This document shows, piece by piece, positions 1-7,119 of a stretch of 64,000 bases of DNA (positions are counted from its first letter, which is position 1; each line of letters begins with the position of its first letter). The translations under genes were made by a program, and so were the position numbers. The notes under the pieces are model-generated. The model worked only from the letters and a program-made list of their open reading frames with translations, made no database searches and had not been told where the DNA came from. Source of the stretch: Frigidibacter oleivorans (GTDB lineage: Bacteria; Pseudomonadota; Alphaproteobacteria; Rhodobacterales; Rhodobacteraceae); assembly GCF_003993775.1 (NCBI RefSeq), contig NZ_RJRZ01000003.1, positions 62,001 to 126,000 on the forward strand, written 5' to 3'.

Positions 1-218
1 TCGGTTCTCTCCGCCCGGGAGGCCTTGCCGGCCTCGATCTGGGCGAGGACGCGCGGATCGCGCATCAGCTTGGACGCGGTCACGGCTGCGGACTCGGGCG
101 CATATCCTGCGCGGATCGCGGCGGCGGTCTGGTTGAGGTCGAGCAGATACTCCCGGCAGAATGCTTTCTGCCGGTCGGTCATCGGGCGCGACTGATCCTT
201 TGCGCTTGACCGCGGCAT
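1..218 (-). CDS. Phage terminase small subunit, N-terminal part (cut by window edge)
   Basis: About 72 residues are visible before the left edge. They begin MPRSSAKDQSRPMTDRQKAF, then EYLLDLNQTAAAIRAGY, then ASKLMRDPRV. The pattern TDRQ-F--EYL-DLN-TAAAIRAGY is the classical N-terminal helix-turn-helix of Terminase_2-type small subunits, which bind the packaging site and hand DNA to the large terminase. The start at 218 has AGG just upstream and GAGGGA further out. The large subunit should follow to the left, outside the window. The family call is strong, although completeness cannot be judged. Confidence 0.85.
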   Translation of the reverse strand, partial: MPRSSAKDQSRPMTDRQKAFCREYLLDLNQTAAAIRAGYAPESAAVTASKLMRDPRVLAQIEAGKASRAERT

Positions 219-364
219 CCTGCCATGTCCCTCGCGGCGGTGTATCCGCCATTGCTGCTCAATATGCAGCACCAGAGGGCATTCGCGCAACAGGTGTAGA
301 GGGGCCCAAGCGCCGCCCCCACCAGATGTTGCATGTTATGATTCATTAGCCTGCGACGCCGCCC

Positions 365-649
365 TCAGATGGGGGGCGAATTGCCGTAGGGCGCGAAAAT
401 CCGAGCCGGCTCAAGGCGGATGTCTCCTGCGCTGTTATGGCAGACATACACCGGCTGGGGCGTAGTGAAATGCTCGCTGGACAGCTTGACGAGGCCGGTC
501 CAGTTGATCTTGTCGAAGGTCTTCTTCCTAAGCTCGATCTCGGCAGCCAAGGCGTCGATACGCTCCTGCGGCCAGTAGGGGGTGGCAGCGAGCGCAACGG
601 CGAGGTCATCGAAACTGCCGTATTTGTCCTCGGTGGGTTTGGTGGTCAT
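365..649 (-). CDS. Hypothetical phage protein, 94 aa
   Basis: I do not recognise this protein. The start at 649 (MTTKPTEDKYGSFDDL) was chosen because AGGAGA sits seven bases upstream; the frame is open further upstream but has no ribosome site there. The protein is soluble, with an acidic helical N-terminal half and a mixed C-terminal half, and has no membrane segment or metal motif. It lies between the small terminase and another unknown gene in the leftward phage operon. It is probably an accessory protein preceding the packaging genes. Confidence 0.65.
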   Translation of the reverse strand: MTTKPTEDKYGSFDDLAVALAATPYWPQERIDALAAEIELRKKTFDKINWTGLVKLSSEHFTTPQPVYVCHNSAGDIRLEPARIFAPYGNSPPI

Positions 650-712
650 CTTGTTTCTCCTGATGTGCGAGTCGGCCCCGCGCTGCTGTGGGTCATGCTG
701 GCGCACGGGATG

Positions 713-730
713 CCGGCCCCGCAAGGCCGG
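713..730 (-). terminator. Hairpin between two phage genes (weak terminator candidate)
   Basis: CCGGCC (713-718) and GGCCGG (725-730) can pair with a 6-nt loop in the 92-bp gap between the 94-aa and 89-aa genes. No T tract follows on the minus strand, so at most it is a pause or processing site. Confidence 0.25.
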
Positions 731-741
731 TCACCAGTGGG

Positions 742-1011
742 TCAGCCCGGGGTGTCGGTGCCACGTTCTTCGAGGTAGACCCGATGGGCATCGCGGTCGA
801 TTTCGGCCAGCGATAGCCCTGCCAGATCGCAGGCGTGGCGCACATCGGTCAGGAGGTCTTGGATGACGGAGCGGGGGCTGTCGTAGTGCCCGGCCAGCGC
901 CGCCGCGCTGGTGATCAGGCGCGCGCCCAGATGCGCTGCGGTCAGCTCGTCCTCGGCCATGTCCAGCGCCTCCAACGTGAGCGCGTCGATGCGGTCCTCG
1001 ATGTCGGTCAT
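742..1011 (-). CDS. Hypothetical phage protein, 89 aa
   Basis: An unrecognised small acidic protein (MTDIEDRIDALTLEALDMAE...). It is predicted to be almost wholly helical, with no cysteines beyond one and no membrane segment. The start at 1011 lies one base after the stop of the upstream gene, which suggests translational coupling. An ATG at 1020 in the same frame would add MPD and overlap the upstream gene. It is part of the leftward operon, with promoter at 1573-1601. Confidence 0.6.
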   Translation of the reverse strand: MTDIEDRIDALTLEALDMAEDELTAAHLGARLITSAAALAGHYDSPRSVIQDLLTDVRHACDLAGLSLAEIDRDAHRVYLEERGTDTPG

Positions 1012-1012
1012 A

Positions 1013-1540
1013 TCAGGCATCCATTTTGGTGGCGGTGAGGCGGGGCGTGGTGATGCGGAGGTCGATCTTGGAGCGCCCCCGACGCGCCACGGTGGCATGG
1101 GCGCGGGCGAATGCGTCGTCCATCGACGCGGCGGTGATCGAGAAATCGGCGCGGCCCATGCGCCCGGTGCGGGTGCAGTAGGTGGCGGTGACGAGATAGA
1201 TCGCGGTGGCCTCGGTGGGGCCGGGCTCGGCCGGCGACGTGGCGACCCGCAGGTATTCCCGCAGGATCGCCGCGATGTCGTCGGTGGCCATGGACGGACA
1301 GTCGGCGCAGGGGCTGTAGCCGATCAGGTCTTCATAGAGGCGATCCAGCGCGGCGCGACGCCATTCCTCGAAGGTGAGGCCTGCCGTGTAGGCGGCGGTG
1401 GTGACCTCGAAGCATTTGACCAGATAGGCGTCATCGGAGCCCTCCCCGCAGGGGCTGGTCCGGCTGTAGATCGCGAGGGCCAGCGCCTCGGCGCGGGGAT
1501 CGTGGTCCGAGGGGTCGAAGTCGGTGATCGGGAGGGACAT
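1013..1540 (-). CDS. Hypothetical phage protein, 175 aa
   Basis: First gene after the promoter at 1573-1601. An AGGAGA site sits seven bases before the ATG at 1540. The N-terminal half (about residues 40-110) is helical with a small Cys pair (CADC) and a conserved-looking LTFEEWRRAAL stretch. The C-terminal half looks like a beta-rich domain with a TATYCTRTGRMGRADFSI segment. I cannot assign a family. Its promoter overlaps the RHH operator array, so expression is probably repressed by the 48-aa protein encoded divergently at 1626. Confidence 0.65.
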   Translation of the reverse strand: MSLPITDFDPSDHDPRAEALALAIYSRTSPCGEGSDDAYLVKCFEVTTAAYTAGLTFEEWRRAALDRLYEDLIGYSPCADCPSMATDDIAAILREYLRVATSPAEPGPTEATAIYLVTATYCTRTGRMGRADFSITAASMDDAFARAHATVARRGRSKIDLRITTPRLTATKMDA

Positions 1541-1568
1541 CCTTGTCTCCTTGTGCTTGCGTTCTCTC

Positions 1569-1626
1569 TGTAGTTATATGTAGTCATAACCCATAGGTCA
1601 ACTACAGACTACTACAGGTGACTACA
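1569..1626. promoter_or_regulatory. Operator array of five ACTACA/TGTAGT half-sites
   Basis: TGTAGT occurs at 1569 and 1579; its reverse complement ACTACA occurs at 1601, 1611 and 1621. Spacing within each group is exactly 10 bp, one helical turn, so all boxes lie on one face of the helix. The two groups point toward each other. The left boxes overlap the -10 and spacer of the leftward promoter, the 1601 box overlaps its -35, and the last ACTACA runs into the ATG of the RHH gene. This fits autorepression plus repression of the leftward operon by cooperative RHH dimers. Confidence 0.7.
1573..1601 (-). promoter_or_regulatory. Sigma-70 type promoter for the leftward 1540-365 genes
   Basis: Read on the minus strand, TTGACC (1601-1596) and TATAAC (1578-1573) are separated by exactly 17 bp. 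This is a near-consensus promoter in a GC-rich genome. Transcription would start near 1566, 26 bases ahead of the 1540 start codon. Half-sites of the RHH operator overlap both the -35 and the -10. Confidence 0.7.
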
Positions 1627-1772
1627 TGACCAAGACGTTGCCCCTGTCCTTTCGGCTGGACCCTGCCGACAAGCTGGCGCTGGAGCGCGCAGCTGCTGCC
1701 GACGGCCGCTCGGTCTCCAACCTCCTGGTCCTGATCGTCCGCGAGTGGCTGGCCGCTCATCCGACATCGTAG
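1626..1772 (+). CDS. Ribbon-helix-helix (Arc/CopG-like) DNA-binding protein, 48 aa
   Basis: A very small protein, MTKTLPLSFRLDPADKLALE followed by a helix with SVSNLLVLIVREWL. The layout is beta strand (LPLSFRL), helix A (DPADKLALERAAAADG) and helix B (SVSNLLVLIVREWLAAH), the ribbon-helix-helix fold of Arc, MetJ and plasmid antitoxins. It should bind DNA as a dimer through the strand. Its start codon lies in the last box of the 1569-1626 operator array. It is the only rightward gene in this stretch and its 3' end overlaps the convergent HicA-like gene by 16 bp, so it may also act as an antitoxin. Confidence 0.75.
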   Translation: MTKTLPLSFRLDPADKLALERAAAADGRSVSNLLVLIVREWLAAHPTS

Positions 1773-2020
1773 CCGTGGTCGCGCAGGACGCGGCGCAGAT
1801 GCGATAGCGCCCCCTTCGGATTGCCGCCGGCGCGCGGGGTGCATGCGATCGTGTGACGGAGCATGCCGCCGCAGGGCAGCCGGATCATCAGATAGGGGTG
1901 GCCGTGGCCGCTGGGACCATGCGTCTCGAACCGCCAGCCCAGCGCGTCGAGGAAGGCGGCGATGGCGCGGTAGGAGTCACTCTGCCGGAGCTTCTGCTCG
2001 ATGCGCGATTTGGAGCCCAT
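1757..2020 (-). CDS. Small HicA-like phage protein, 87 aa
   Basis: The start at 2020 (MGSKSRIEQ...) overlaps the stop of the methyltransferase gene as TGATG and has GGAGGGG upstream; a GTG one codon earlier is possible. The centre reads GWRFETHGPSGHGHPYLMI and the end reads TPRAGGNPKGALSHLRRVLR. A short dsRBD-like pattern with a basic/His stretch followed by TP-----A---LRR-L recalls HicA-type mRNA interferases and related small phage proteins. The likeness is from memory and weak. The convergent RHH gene overlaps its 3' end. Confidence 0.5.
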   Translation of the reverse strand: MGSKSRIEQKLRQSDSYRAIAAFLDALGWRFETHGPSGHGHPYLMIRLPCGGMLRHTIACTPRAGGNPKGALSHLRRVLRDHGYDVG

Positions 2021-2673
2021 CACGCCCCTCCTGCGAACAGGCCATCCGCGAATGGCGCGGGTCCGGGTGCGGCCTGATGTGCCGCCTCGAACCGGCTGAC
2101 CTGATTGCCCCAGACCGACCAGCCGGGCCGCCGCTGACGGCTGAAAAGTTCGACGCGCCTCACACCACCGGGGTAGAGGTGATCGGGCTGCAGCCGCGCC
2201 GCCTCGACGAATGCCTCATCCGGTTTGCGGCTATGCTCGCGCACCGGCGCCTCGATCACCGACCGGACGGAGCGTGAGGTTTTCGGGGCGCCGCGGGTGC
2301 CGATCAGGAAGGGCTCGCCTGCACAGCGCAGGATGTAGCCGGTGCCGAAAGCCTGCTTGCCGCGGGCAGTCTTCTTCGACCAGTGGCCAGCGGTTTTGAA
2401 GCAGAACCCCCACGCCTCCATCACCTCAAGCGCATGGGGTATCATCGGGTTGGTCGCCCAGAGCCAGAGGATGCAGTCCTCGGCGGCGAGGATCTGCACC
2501 GGAAGCGCGGCGATCCAATCGAGGCTCTGGCACTGATACTGGCCCGGCGCCCCCTTGATCGTCTTGCCCTTCTCGCTCCACGTCTCCATGCGCCACGGCG
2601 GATCGGCGACAATCATCGTGAAGCCGCCCAGCGGCCGCAGCTCCGCCCATTCCTGTGCGATCGACACCATCAT
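2020..2673 (-). CDS. MT-A70 family adenine-N6 DNA methyltransferase
   Basis: Catalytic motif DPPW at about residues 24-27, followed by a Rossmann-like methyltransferase core (ILWLWATNPMIPHALEVMEAW, then GYILRCAGEPFLIGTRG). This is the phage/bacterial MT-A70 pattern; such enzymes transfer a methyl group from S-adenosylmethionine to adenine N6. The end, REHSRKPDEAFVEAARL, is typical of the family. The start is the ATG at 2673, overlapping the upstream stop by one base (TAATG). It is the second methyltransferase of the cassette and probably protects phage DNA from restriction. It has the usual length of about 217 aa. Confidence 0.9.
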   Translation of the reverse strand: MMVSIAQEWAELRPLGGFTMIVADPPWRMETWSEKGKTIKGAPGQYQCQSLDWIAALPVQILAAEDCILWLWATNPMIPHALEVMEAWGFCFKTAGHWSKKTARGKQAFGTGYILRCAGEPFLIGTRGAPKTSRSVRSVIEAPVREHSRKPDEAFVEAARLQPDHLYPGGVRRVELFSRQRRPGWSVWGNQVSRFEAAHQAAPGPAPFADGLFAGGA

Positions 2674-3593
2674 TAATGCTCCACGAAGACGATGGGGACG
2701 TCGCTGGCCCAGCAGAGCCCGCAGTTGCCGCAGTGCCTGCCCTGCTCCCCCCGCATCGCCGCGGCCTGCTCGGGGCAGACGACGGCGTCGCCCACACGGC
2801 GCCTGGCGGTGGGAGCCTCGATCGTGAAGGCGCCCCATCGCCCGGTGCGGCCGGAATGCCGGATGGCGAAGCGGTGACCCAGCGCGGCACGGACCCGGGC
2901 GATGCCATCTCCGATGCGGGTGCCGGGCGCCCATGCGGTGAAGCCGAAGACGTGGAGACCGGGATGGGTGTCCAGAAGACGGGTCCACAGGGCGAGATAG
3001 TCGAAGCTGTAGAAGTCGCCGAGGACGTGGAGGCGGATCAGCACCAGCGGGTAGGTAGCGCAAAGCGAGGCGATCTCGCGCTCGATGGCGGTCTCCAGGG
3101 CCGGTCCGTGCCGCCAGCGGCGAGGATGCGGCATCGCGTTGCCGTAGCAGGTCGCCCAGAGGGCGCAGCTGCGTGGACAGGTCGCCCGCTCCTCCAGCGT
3201 CAGCGTGTAGATCCTCGCCCCGCGCAGCGGGCCCTTGAGGACGTCGCCGCCGATCTTCGCGTTGCTCGACCCGTCCTTCAGCACCGGCTCGCCGGCCGAG
3301 GCGTCGAGGACGCGGGCGGGATAGATGGTGCCCGTCGCATCGGCCGGCGCGATGCGCGGTGCCCCCATCGGGACGGCGGTGGTCTTGAACCGCCGCCTGT
3401 CACGCAGGGTCTCGGCCTTGGCCGCGGCGCGGCGGGCGCGGGCCTCCGAAGCGGTCTCCCCCTCGGGCCGGGTGCGTGGCCGCCCGCGCGTCTTCGGCGC
3501 CGCGATCCCGCTGACGCCCGGAGCAACCTTTTCCACCCGCCCCTCGGCGACGGCGCGCTGGATCATCTCGGCCATCTCGGCGCTGATCTTCAT
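2673..3593 (-). CDS. GP88-like Cys-rich protein, possible nucleic-acid modification enzyme
   Basis: 306 aa. The N-terminus is a basic tail with an AT-hook-like RGRPRTRP (about residues 37-44). The core has CPRSCALWATCYGNA (about 125-140), RLHVLGDFYSFDYLALW, a GFTAWAP segment and a C-terminal CGNCGLCW cluster ending VFVEH. This arrangement (Cys motif, R-H--GDF-S--Y---W, terminal Cys cluster) matches my recollection of the phage Gene-product-88 family, which resembles tRNA-guanine transglycosylase/radical-SAM barrels. Its function is not established. ATGA overlap with the PAPS-reductase-like gene implies joint expression. Family membership is likely; the activity is inferred only. Confidence 0.6.
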   Translation of the reverse strand: MKISAEMAEMIQRAVAEGRVEKVAPGVSGIAAPKTRGRPRTRPEGETASEARARRAAAKAETLRDRRRFKTTAVPMGAPRIAPADATGTIYPARVLDASAGEPVLKDGSSNAKIGGDVLKGPLRGARIYTLTLEERATCPRSCALWATCYGNAMPHPRRWRHGPALETAIEREIASLCATYPLVLIRLHVLGDFYSFDYLALWTRLLDTHPGLHVFGFTAWAPGTRIGDGIARVRAALGHRFAIRHSGRTGRWGAFTIEAPTARRRVGDAVVCPEQAAAMRGEQGRHCGNCGLCWASDVPIVFVEH

Positions 3594-4444
3594 CCCGTGC
3601 AATCTCCCTCGCTGGCCTGACAGAGCGCGCCCTCGGTCTCGAACGCCCAATCACCCTGACGGGCGATGAACTCGCGCAATTCCGCGCGCGTGTAGCGTTT
3701 CGAGAACCAGGCGCCCCGGCCCGGCGTCATCCCGGCTGCGTTCGACAGCTCCGTCGCCAGTGCCTCCATCCGCTCCCACCACGCCGCGCGATCCGGGAAG
3801 TCGCGGACAAGAGCGGCGACGTGGGCCTCCGACTTCAGGAAGCAGCCGTCGCAGTTTCCGAGCCAGCAGTTGCCGCGGACGTTGGGCAGCCGCAGGTCGA
3901 AGGGCTGGGCGCGCCAGAACTCGGCGACGTCATGGCGGGAGACCCCGGCTGTGGCGAGCGGTGTCCAGACCACCCAGCGGTCCCGCGGCGGCGGCTTGTT
4001 CAGCCGGTGCGGCTCATCGGCGCGGATACCGACACAGTTTGTCCATCGGTCCCAGCCCAGCGAGCGCAGCCACCGCTTCGCCGTCCGAACCTTCAACTCC
4101 GTCGAACAGAACCTGGCCTGTTGATTTGGCAGGAACTTGCGCTTGCGGATCAGCGCCTCGAACGGAGCGCCGGTCCGATCGGCGCTGTTGTGATTGACGA
4201 TCTCGAAGAACGGCGCGGTTGCCCGGTATTCGAGCCAGGTGACGCGGACCCCCCAGCGGTGGCCCACCTCCTGCACGAAATCCAGCGTCTGGGGCATCTC
4301 GCGGCCGGTGTTCTGGAAGGTGACAACCGCGCGCTCCGGCAGGCCGCCGTTGGCGGCGAGGATCTGATGCAGCATGTAGCCGGAGGTGCGACCGCCGCTG
4401 AACGCGATCTGGACGTTGCCATCGGGCAGCGCGTAATGGTTCAT
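3590..4444 (-). CDS. PAPS reductase / PP-loop ATP pyrophosphatase family protein
   Basis: 284 aa with the PP-loop SGGRTSGYM at residues 16-24. The family's second motif, RFCSTELKVRTAKRWL, lies near residue 110, and a Cys cluster (GNCWLGNCDGCF) near residue 200. Phage members of this family activate a substrate by adenylation or carry sulfur, and the group includes DndC of DNA phosphorothioation. No sulfur donor or Dnd genes are visible here. The start at 4444 gives an ATGA overlap with the Dam-type methyltransferase. The C-terminus carries the short WAFETEGALC stretch that recurs at the N-terminus of the 5247-6062 protein. Confidence 0.85.
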   Translation of the reverse strand: MNHYALPDGNVQIAFSGGRTSGYMLHQILAANGGLPERAVVTFQNTGREMPQTLDFVQEVGHRWGVRVTWLEYRATAPFFEIVNHNSADRTGAPFEALIRKRKFLPNQQARFCSTELKVRTAKRWLRSLGWDRWTNCVGIRADEPHRLNKPPPRDRWVVWTPLATAGVSRHDVAEFWRAQPFDLRLPNVRGNCWLGNCDGCFLKSEAHVAALVRDFPDRAAWWERMEALATELSNAAGMTPGRGAWFSKRYTRAELREFIARQGDWAFETEGALCQASEGDCTG

Positions 4445-5247
4445 CCCCGCCCCCCCATGATCGTGGCCAGCGGAAGAACGTCCTCGAAGTTGCACCAGAA
4501 GACTTCGGTCCGCTCGGCGGCGCGATCCGCGTGGGTGTCGATCTCGATGCGGCGCCAACCCGTCAGCGCGTCGTCGTAGAGCGCGGAGGCATAGCCCGAC
4601 AGGATGACGGCCCCACGCAGCCCCAGCAGGCAGTCCAACAGGGCCACATGGTCCTCCCGGGTCATCTCGTGCCGATAGTCCCGGCCAGCATCCCGCGTCT
4701 CCGGCAGGTAAGGCGGATCGACGAAATGCACGGTGTTCGCACCGTCATGGGCCTGCATGACCTGCACTGCAGGGCGCTGCTCGATCACCACCCCGCGCAT
4801 CCGCTCCGCCGCCTCGCGGATCGTCAGCGGCAGCGTCATCCAGCCATGGACAGGCAGCGTTCCCGACCGCATCCCCGCGGCCCGGAATCCGGTGGCGCGA
4901 TGAATGCCGGAGGAACCATGCCCGAAATGGCTGCGGATCAGCACCCGCCTCGCGCGTTCCAGATCGCTGGTCGCGGGCTGGTAGCTGATCTGGTGTTCCT
5001 CGCGCGCGAACGGTGTCAGCGCCACAGCAGCGGCCAGCGCCTCGGTGTCGTCCCGCAGCACACGGAACAGGGTGACCATGTCGCCGTCGAGATCGTTGTA
5101 GACCTCGAGCTTGGACCGAGGCTTCGCCAACAGCACCGCAGCGCCGCCGCCGAACGGCTCGACGTAGCAGTCGTGCGGGGGGCACAGCCCGACGATGTGC
5201 CTGGCCATGCGGACCTTGCCGCCGTGGTATCTCACCAGCGCGCCCAT
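4441..5247 (-). CDS. Dam-like (D12 class) adenine-N6 DNA methyltransferase
   Basis: 268 aa. The SAM-binding motifs YHGGK (residues 7-11) and EPFGGG (30-35) come first, then the catalytic DPPY at 177-180, the order of D12-class alpha methyltransferases such as Dam. The region between them (YNDLDGDMVTLFRVLRDD) is also typical. The gene starts at 5247 with a TGATG overlap and ends with ATGA into the PAPS-reductase-like gene. It probably methylates phage DNA. The recognition sequence cannot be read from the protein. Confidence 0.93.
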   Translation of the reverse strand: MGALVRYHGGKVRMARHIVGLCPPHDCYVEPFGGGAAVLLAKPRSKLEVYNDLDGDMVTLFRVLRDDTEALAAAVALTPFAREEHQISYQPATSDLERARRVLIRSHFGHGSSGIHRATGFRAAGMRSGTLPVHGWMTLPLTIREAAERMRGVVIEQRPAVQVMQAHDGANTVHFVDPPYLPETRDAGRDYRHEMTREDHVALLDCLLGLRGAVILSGYASALYDDALTGWRRIEIDTHADRAAERTEVFWCNFEDVLPLATIMGGRG

Positions 5248-6062
5248 CACTCCGCCGCCTCCCGCTTCGGCGGCAGCAGTTTCACCGCCCAGGTCTCGAA
5301 ATCCGCCTCGACCCGGGGGTAGATGCCGGGATGCTCGCGCCGCAGCTGGGCCGCGGGGAACCCCGGTCCCGCGACCCAGTCCCCCCGCTTTGGACCAGCG
5401 GCGAGCCAATGGCCGGTCATCCAGCGGGAGGGATCAATGCCCAGCACCCTGAACTGGGCACGGGTAATCGTGCCCATCCGTTCCACCCAGATGCAGACGC
5501 GCATCGCCTTGATCTTCCAGTCGGAGAGGATCATCGGCGACGGCACCCCGGCGGCCACCTCGGGCACATATTCCGGGAGCCGATGGCGCTCGGTCGGGAA
5601 CTCGTCGAACCACCCCGCGTGATCCCAGCTCGACCACCACGTCGGGATGCGGTCCAATGTCTCGTCCTGCGGCAGGTCCGGCCGGAAGACGGGCAGCAGC
5701 GGCCCCTGCGCATCCCACCAGCCTCCCGGCCTGCGACTCTGGCTCATCTCGCGCGGGCTGATGACCGTGAGACCGAGGGCATGGGCGAGGGCGTCATGCT
5801 CCGCACTGATCCGCCCGACCAGGACCGCCCGGAAATCGGGACCATCGGGGCCGTTGCGCCGGTTGATCGCCTGCACCAACACCTTGGCGTTGAGCGTCAG
5901 CTTCGCCTGGATCCCTATCTGCCATCCTCCGGTTCGGTGAACCAGCAGGATGTCCCATCCGCAGGTCTCCGGATACGCCACCCAGTTGTCGGGGATCGAG
6001 ACGAGGAAGGCGCGACACAGCGCCGCCTCCGTCTCGAAGGCCCATCGCGTCGTCGTCGTCAT
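5247..6062 (-). CDS. Hypothetical protein with PD-(D/E)XK-like nuclease motif
   Basis: 271 aa. Near the N-terminus a helix with E-x2-L (WAFETEAALCRAF) is followed by GWDILLV (Asp37) and IGIQAKL (Gln52, Lys54). The order E...D...QxK is that of PD-(D/E)XK nucleases with Gln in place of the second acid. The rest (Trp-rich, about 110-270) is unfamiliar and contains VCIWVERMGTITRAQFRVLG, possibly a winged helix. It lies just upstream of the two methyltransferases in an ATGA-overlapped operon. A nuclease role is suggested by motif only. Confidence 0.5.
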   Translation of the reverse strand: MTTTTRWAFETEAALCRAFLVSIPDNWVAYPETCGWDILLVHRTGGWQIGIQAKLTLNAKVLVQAINRRNGPDGPDFRAVLVGRISAEHDALAHALGLTVISPREMSQSRRPGGWWDAQGPLLPVFRPDLPQDETLDRIPTWWSSWDHAGWFDEFPTERHRLPEYVPEVAAGVPSPMILSDWKIKAMRVCIWVERMGTITRAQFRVLGIDPSRWMTGHWLAAGPKRGDWVAGPGFPAAQLRREHPGIYPRVEADFETWAVKLLPPKREAAE

Positions 6063-6310
6063 CGTCTGCCTTCTTCTGCTGTGGTGGCGGCGAGAGCGCG
6101 CAGTTTTTCGACAGCGTCCGCATAAAATCTCGCCCAGGGGCCGGGCTGTCCTTTTTGCCTGGCGCCGCGCCCCCAGAGCGCCTCATAGAACCTTAGCCAG
6201 CGCGGAAGTTCGGCGAGATCGTGCCATTCGGAGCGCCATTTTCCGCTGGCCATGATGAAGCGACGCCCGTCTTTGGAGACGATCACCCGGAAGTCGTGCG
6301 GATTGGTCAT
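6059..6310 (-). CDS. Hypothetical phage protein, 83 aa
   Basis: Unrecognised. A short N-terminal beta segment (FRVIVSKDGRRFIMASGKWR) is followed by a Trp- and Arg-rich helical tail. It is basic and soluble. ATGA overlaps on both sides fix the start at 6310 and show it is translated with its neighbours. Confidence 0.65.
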   Translation of the reverse strand: MTNPHDFRVIVSKDGRRFIMASGKWRSEWHDLAELPRWLRFYEALWGRGARQKGQPGPWARFYADAVEKLRALAATTAEEGRR

Positions 6311-6810
6311 TCCGCACCCTCCGATTGTGGCCGGGGGTCATACCTCCACCCCAGTTTCAGGTGGCCGGTGATGATGCGGCCGCGATCGGCGATGCCAAAA
6401 TCCTGGAGAAGGGCGAGACCGCCGACGATCTGGCGAAGCAGATCTTGCGGCATGGGCATCGGGGATGCCGGCCAGCCCTTGGCCCGCAGGTTCGGACAAT
6501 GGGCGGCCGCTATTGTGGCACAGGCGCGATGCAGAGGCGGTTCCTCGGTCATCAGCCCGTGACGGAGATCCATGCGTCCCTCACCCAGGGCGAACCACCA
6601 GCGGTCTTCCGGTCCCGTCCTTTCCCCGCAGAGGGAGCATCGCATCTCGGCCATGGCCTTGCGCTGGCGCACCGCATGAGGCTTGGCGAAGCGCGGGACT
6701 CCATCGCCCTGCCGCTGGGGTTGCCAGATCGCCAGCCCGCCGGCGTAGCGACAGGGGCGCACCTCGAATTCTTCCTCCCCGCTCCAGCTGACGATCCACG
6801 GGACGATCAT
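6307..6810 (-). CDS. Hypothetical phage protein with a zinc-ribbon-like motif, 167 aa
   Basis: The start at 6810 (MIVPWIVSWSGEEEF) overlaps the upstream stop as ATGA. The centre reads MRCSLCGERTGPEDRWWFAL, with a later LHRACATIAAAHCP. Two CxxC/C-x-C half-clusters of this kind often bind zinc, so the protein may be a small zinc-ribbon adaptor. The C-terminal helix has a QDLLRQIVGGLALLQ heptad-like run. No family is recognised. Confidence 0.6.
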   Translation of the reverse strand: MIVPWIVSWSGEEEFEVRPCRYAGGLAIWQPQRQGDGVPRFAKPHAVRQRKAMAEMRCSLCGERTGPEDRWWFALGEGRMDLRHGLMTEEPPLHRACATIAAAHCPNLRAKGWPASPMPMPQDLLRQIVGGLALLQDFGIADRGRIITGHLKLGWRYDPRPQSEGAE

Positions 6811-7118
6811 GCCGCCCGCTCCGGCTCGCCAGCGGCGGGCTCGACAGCTGCGGGATCGACAAAGCACCAATCCGTCCACCCCGCGATCTGGACCCGGAGG
6901 TAGACGCTGCGCTCGGTCAGCCCGTGGATGACTCGCCCGGTCTTCAGGTTCATCCCCGCCCATCGACGCGACGAGATCAGGCGGGCCTTGGCGAGGACGG
7001 CGACGACAACCTGAAGCGGCGCGTCGATCCGGTGGGCGATCTCGTCTGGCGTCAACACCGCCGCCATCGAGCAGATCGAGCGTTCGTTGAAGTTGAGGGG
7101 TTGCGAAAACGCGGTCAT
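6807..7118 (-). CDS. Hypothetical phage protein with possible winged helix, 103 aa
   Basis: The start at 7118 follows the upstream stop by one base. Residues about 20-55 (AAVLTPDEIAHRIDAPLQVVVAVLAKARLISSRRW) look like a small helix-turn-helix with recognition helix and wing, followed by a short beta-rich domain. It may bind DNA next to the replication genes; no family is recognised. Confidence 0.55.
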   Translation of the reverse strand: MTAFSQPLNFNERSICSMAAVLTPDEIAHRIDAPLQVVVAVLAKARLISSRRWAGMNLKTGRVIHGLTERSVYLRVQIAGWTDWCFVDPAAVEPAAGEPERAA

Positions 7119-7119
7119 C

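Noticed and set aside
3590-4444. Full DNA phosphorothioation (Dnd) system
   Set aside because: Only the PP-loop protein is present; no DndA/IscS, DndB, DndD or DndE homologue is nearby.
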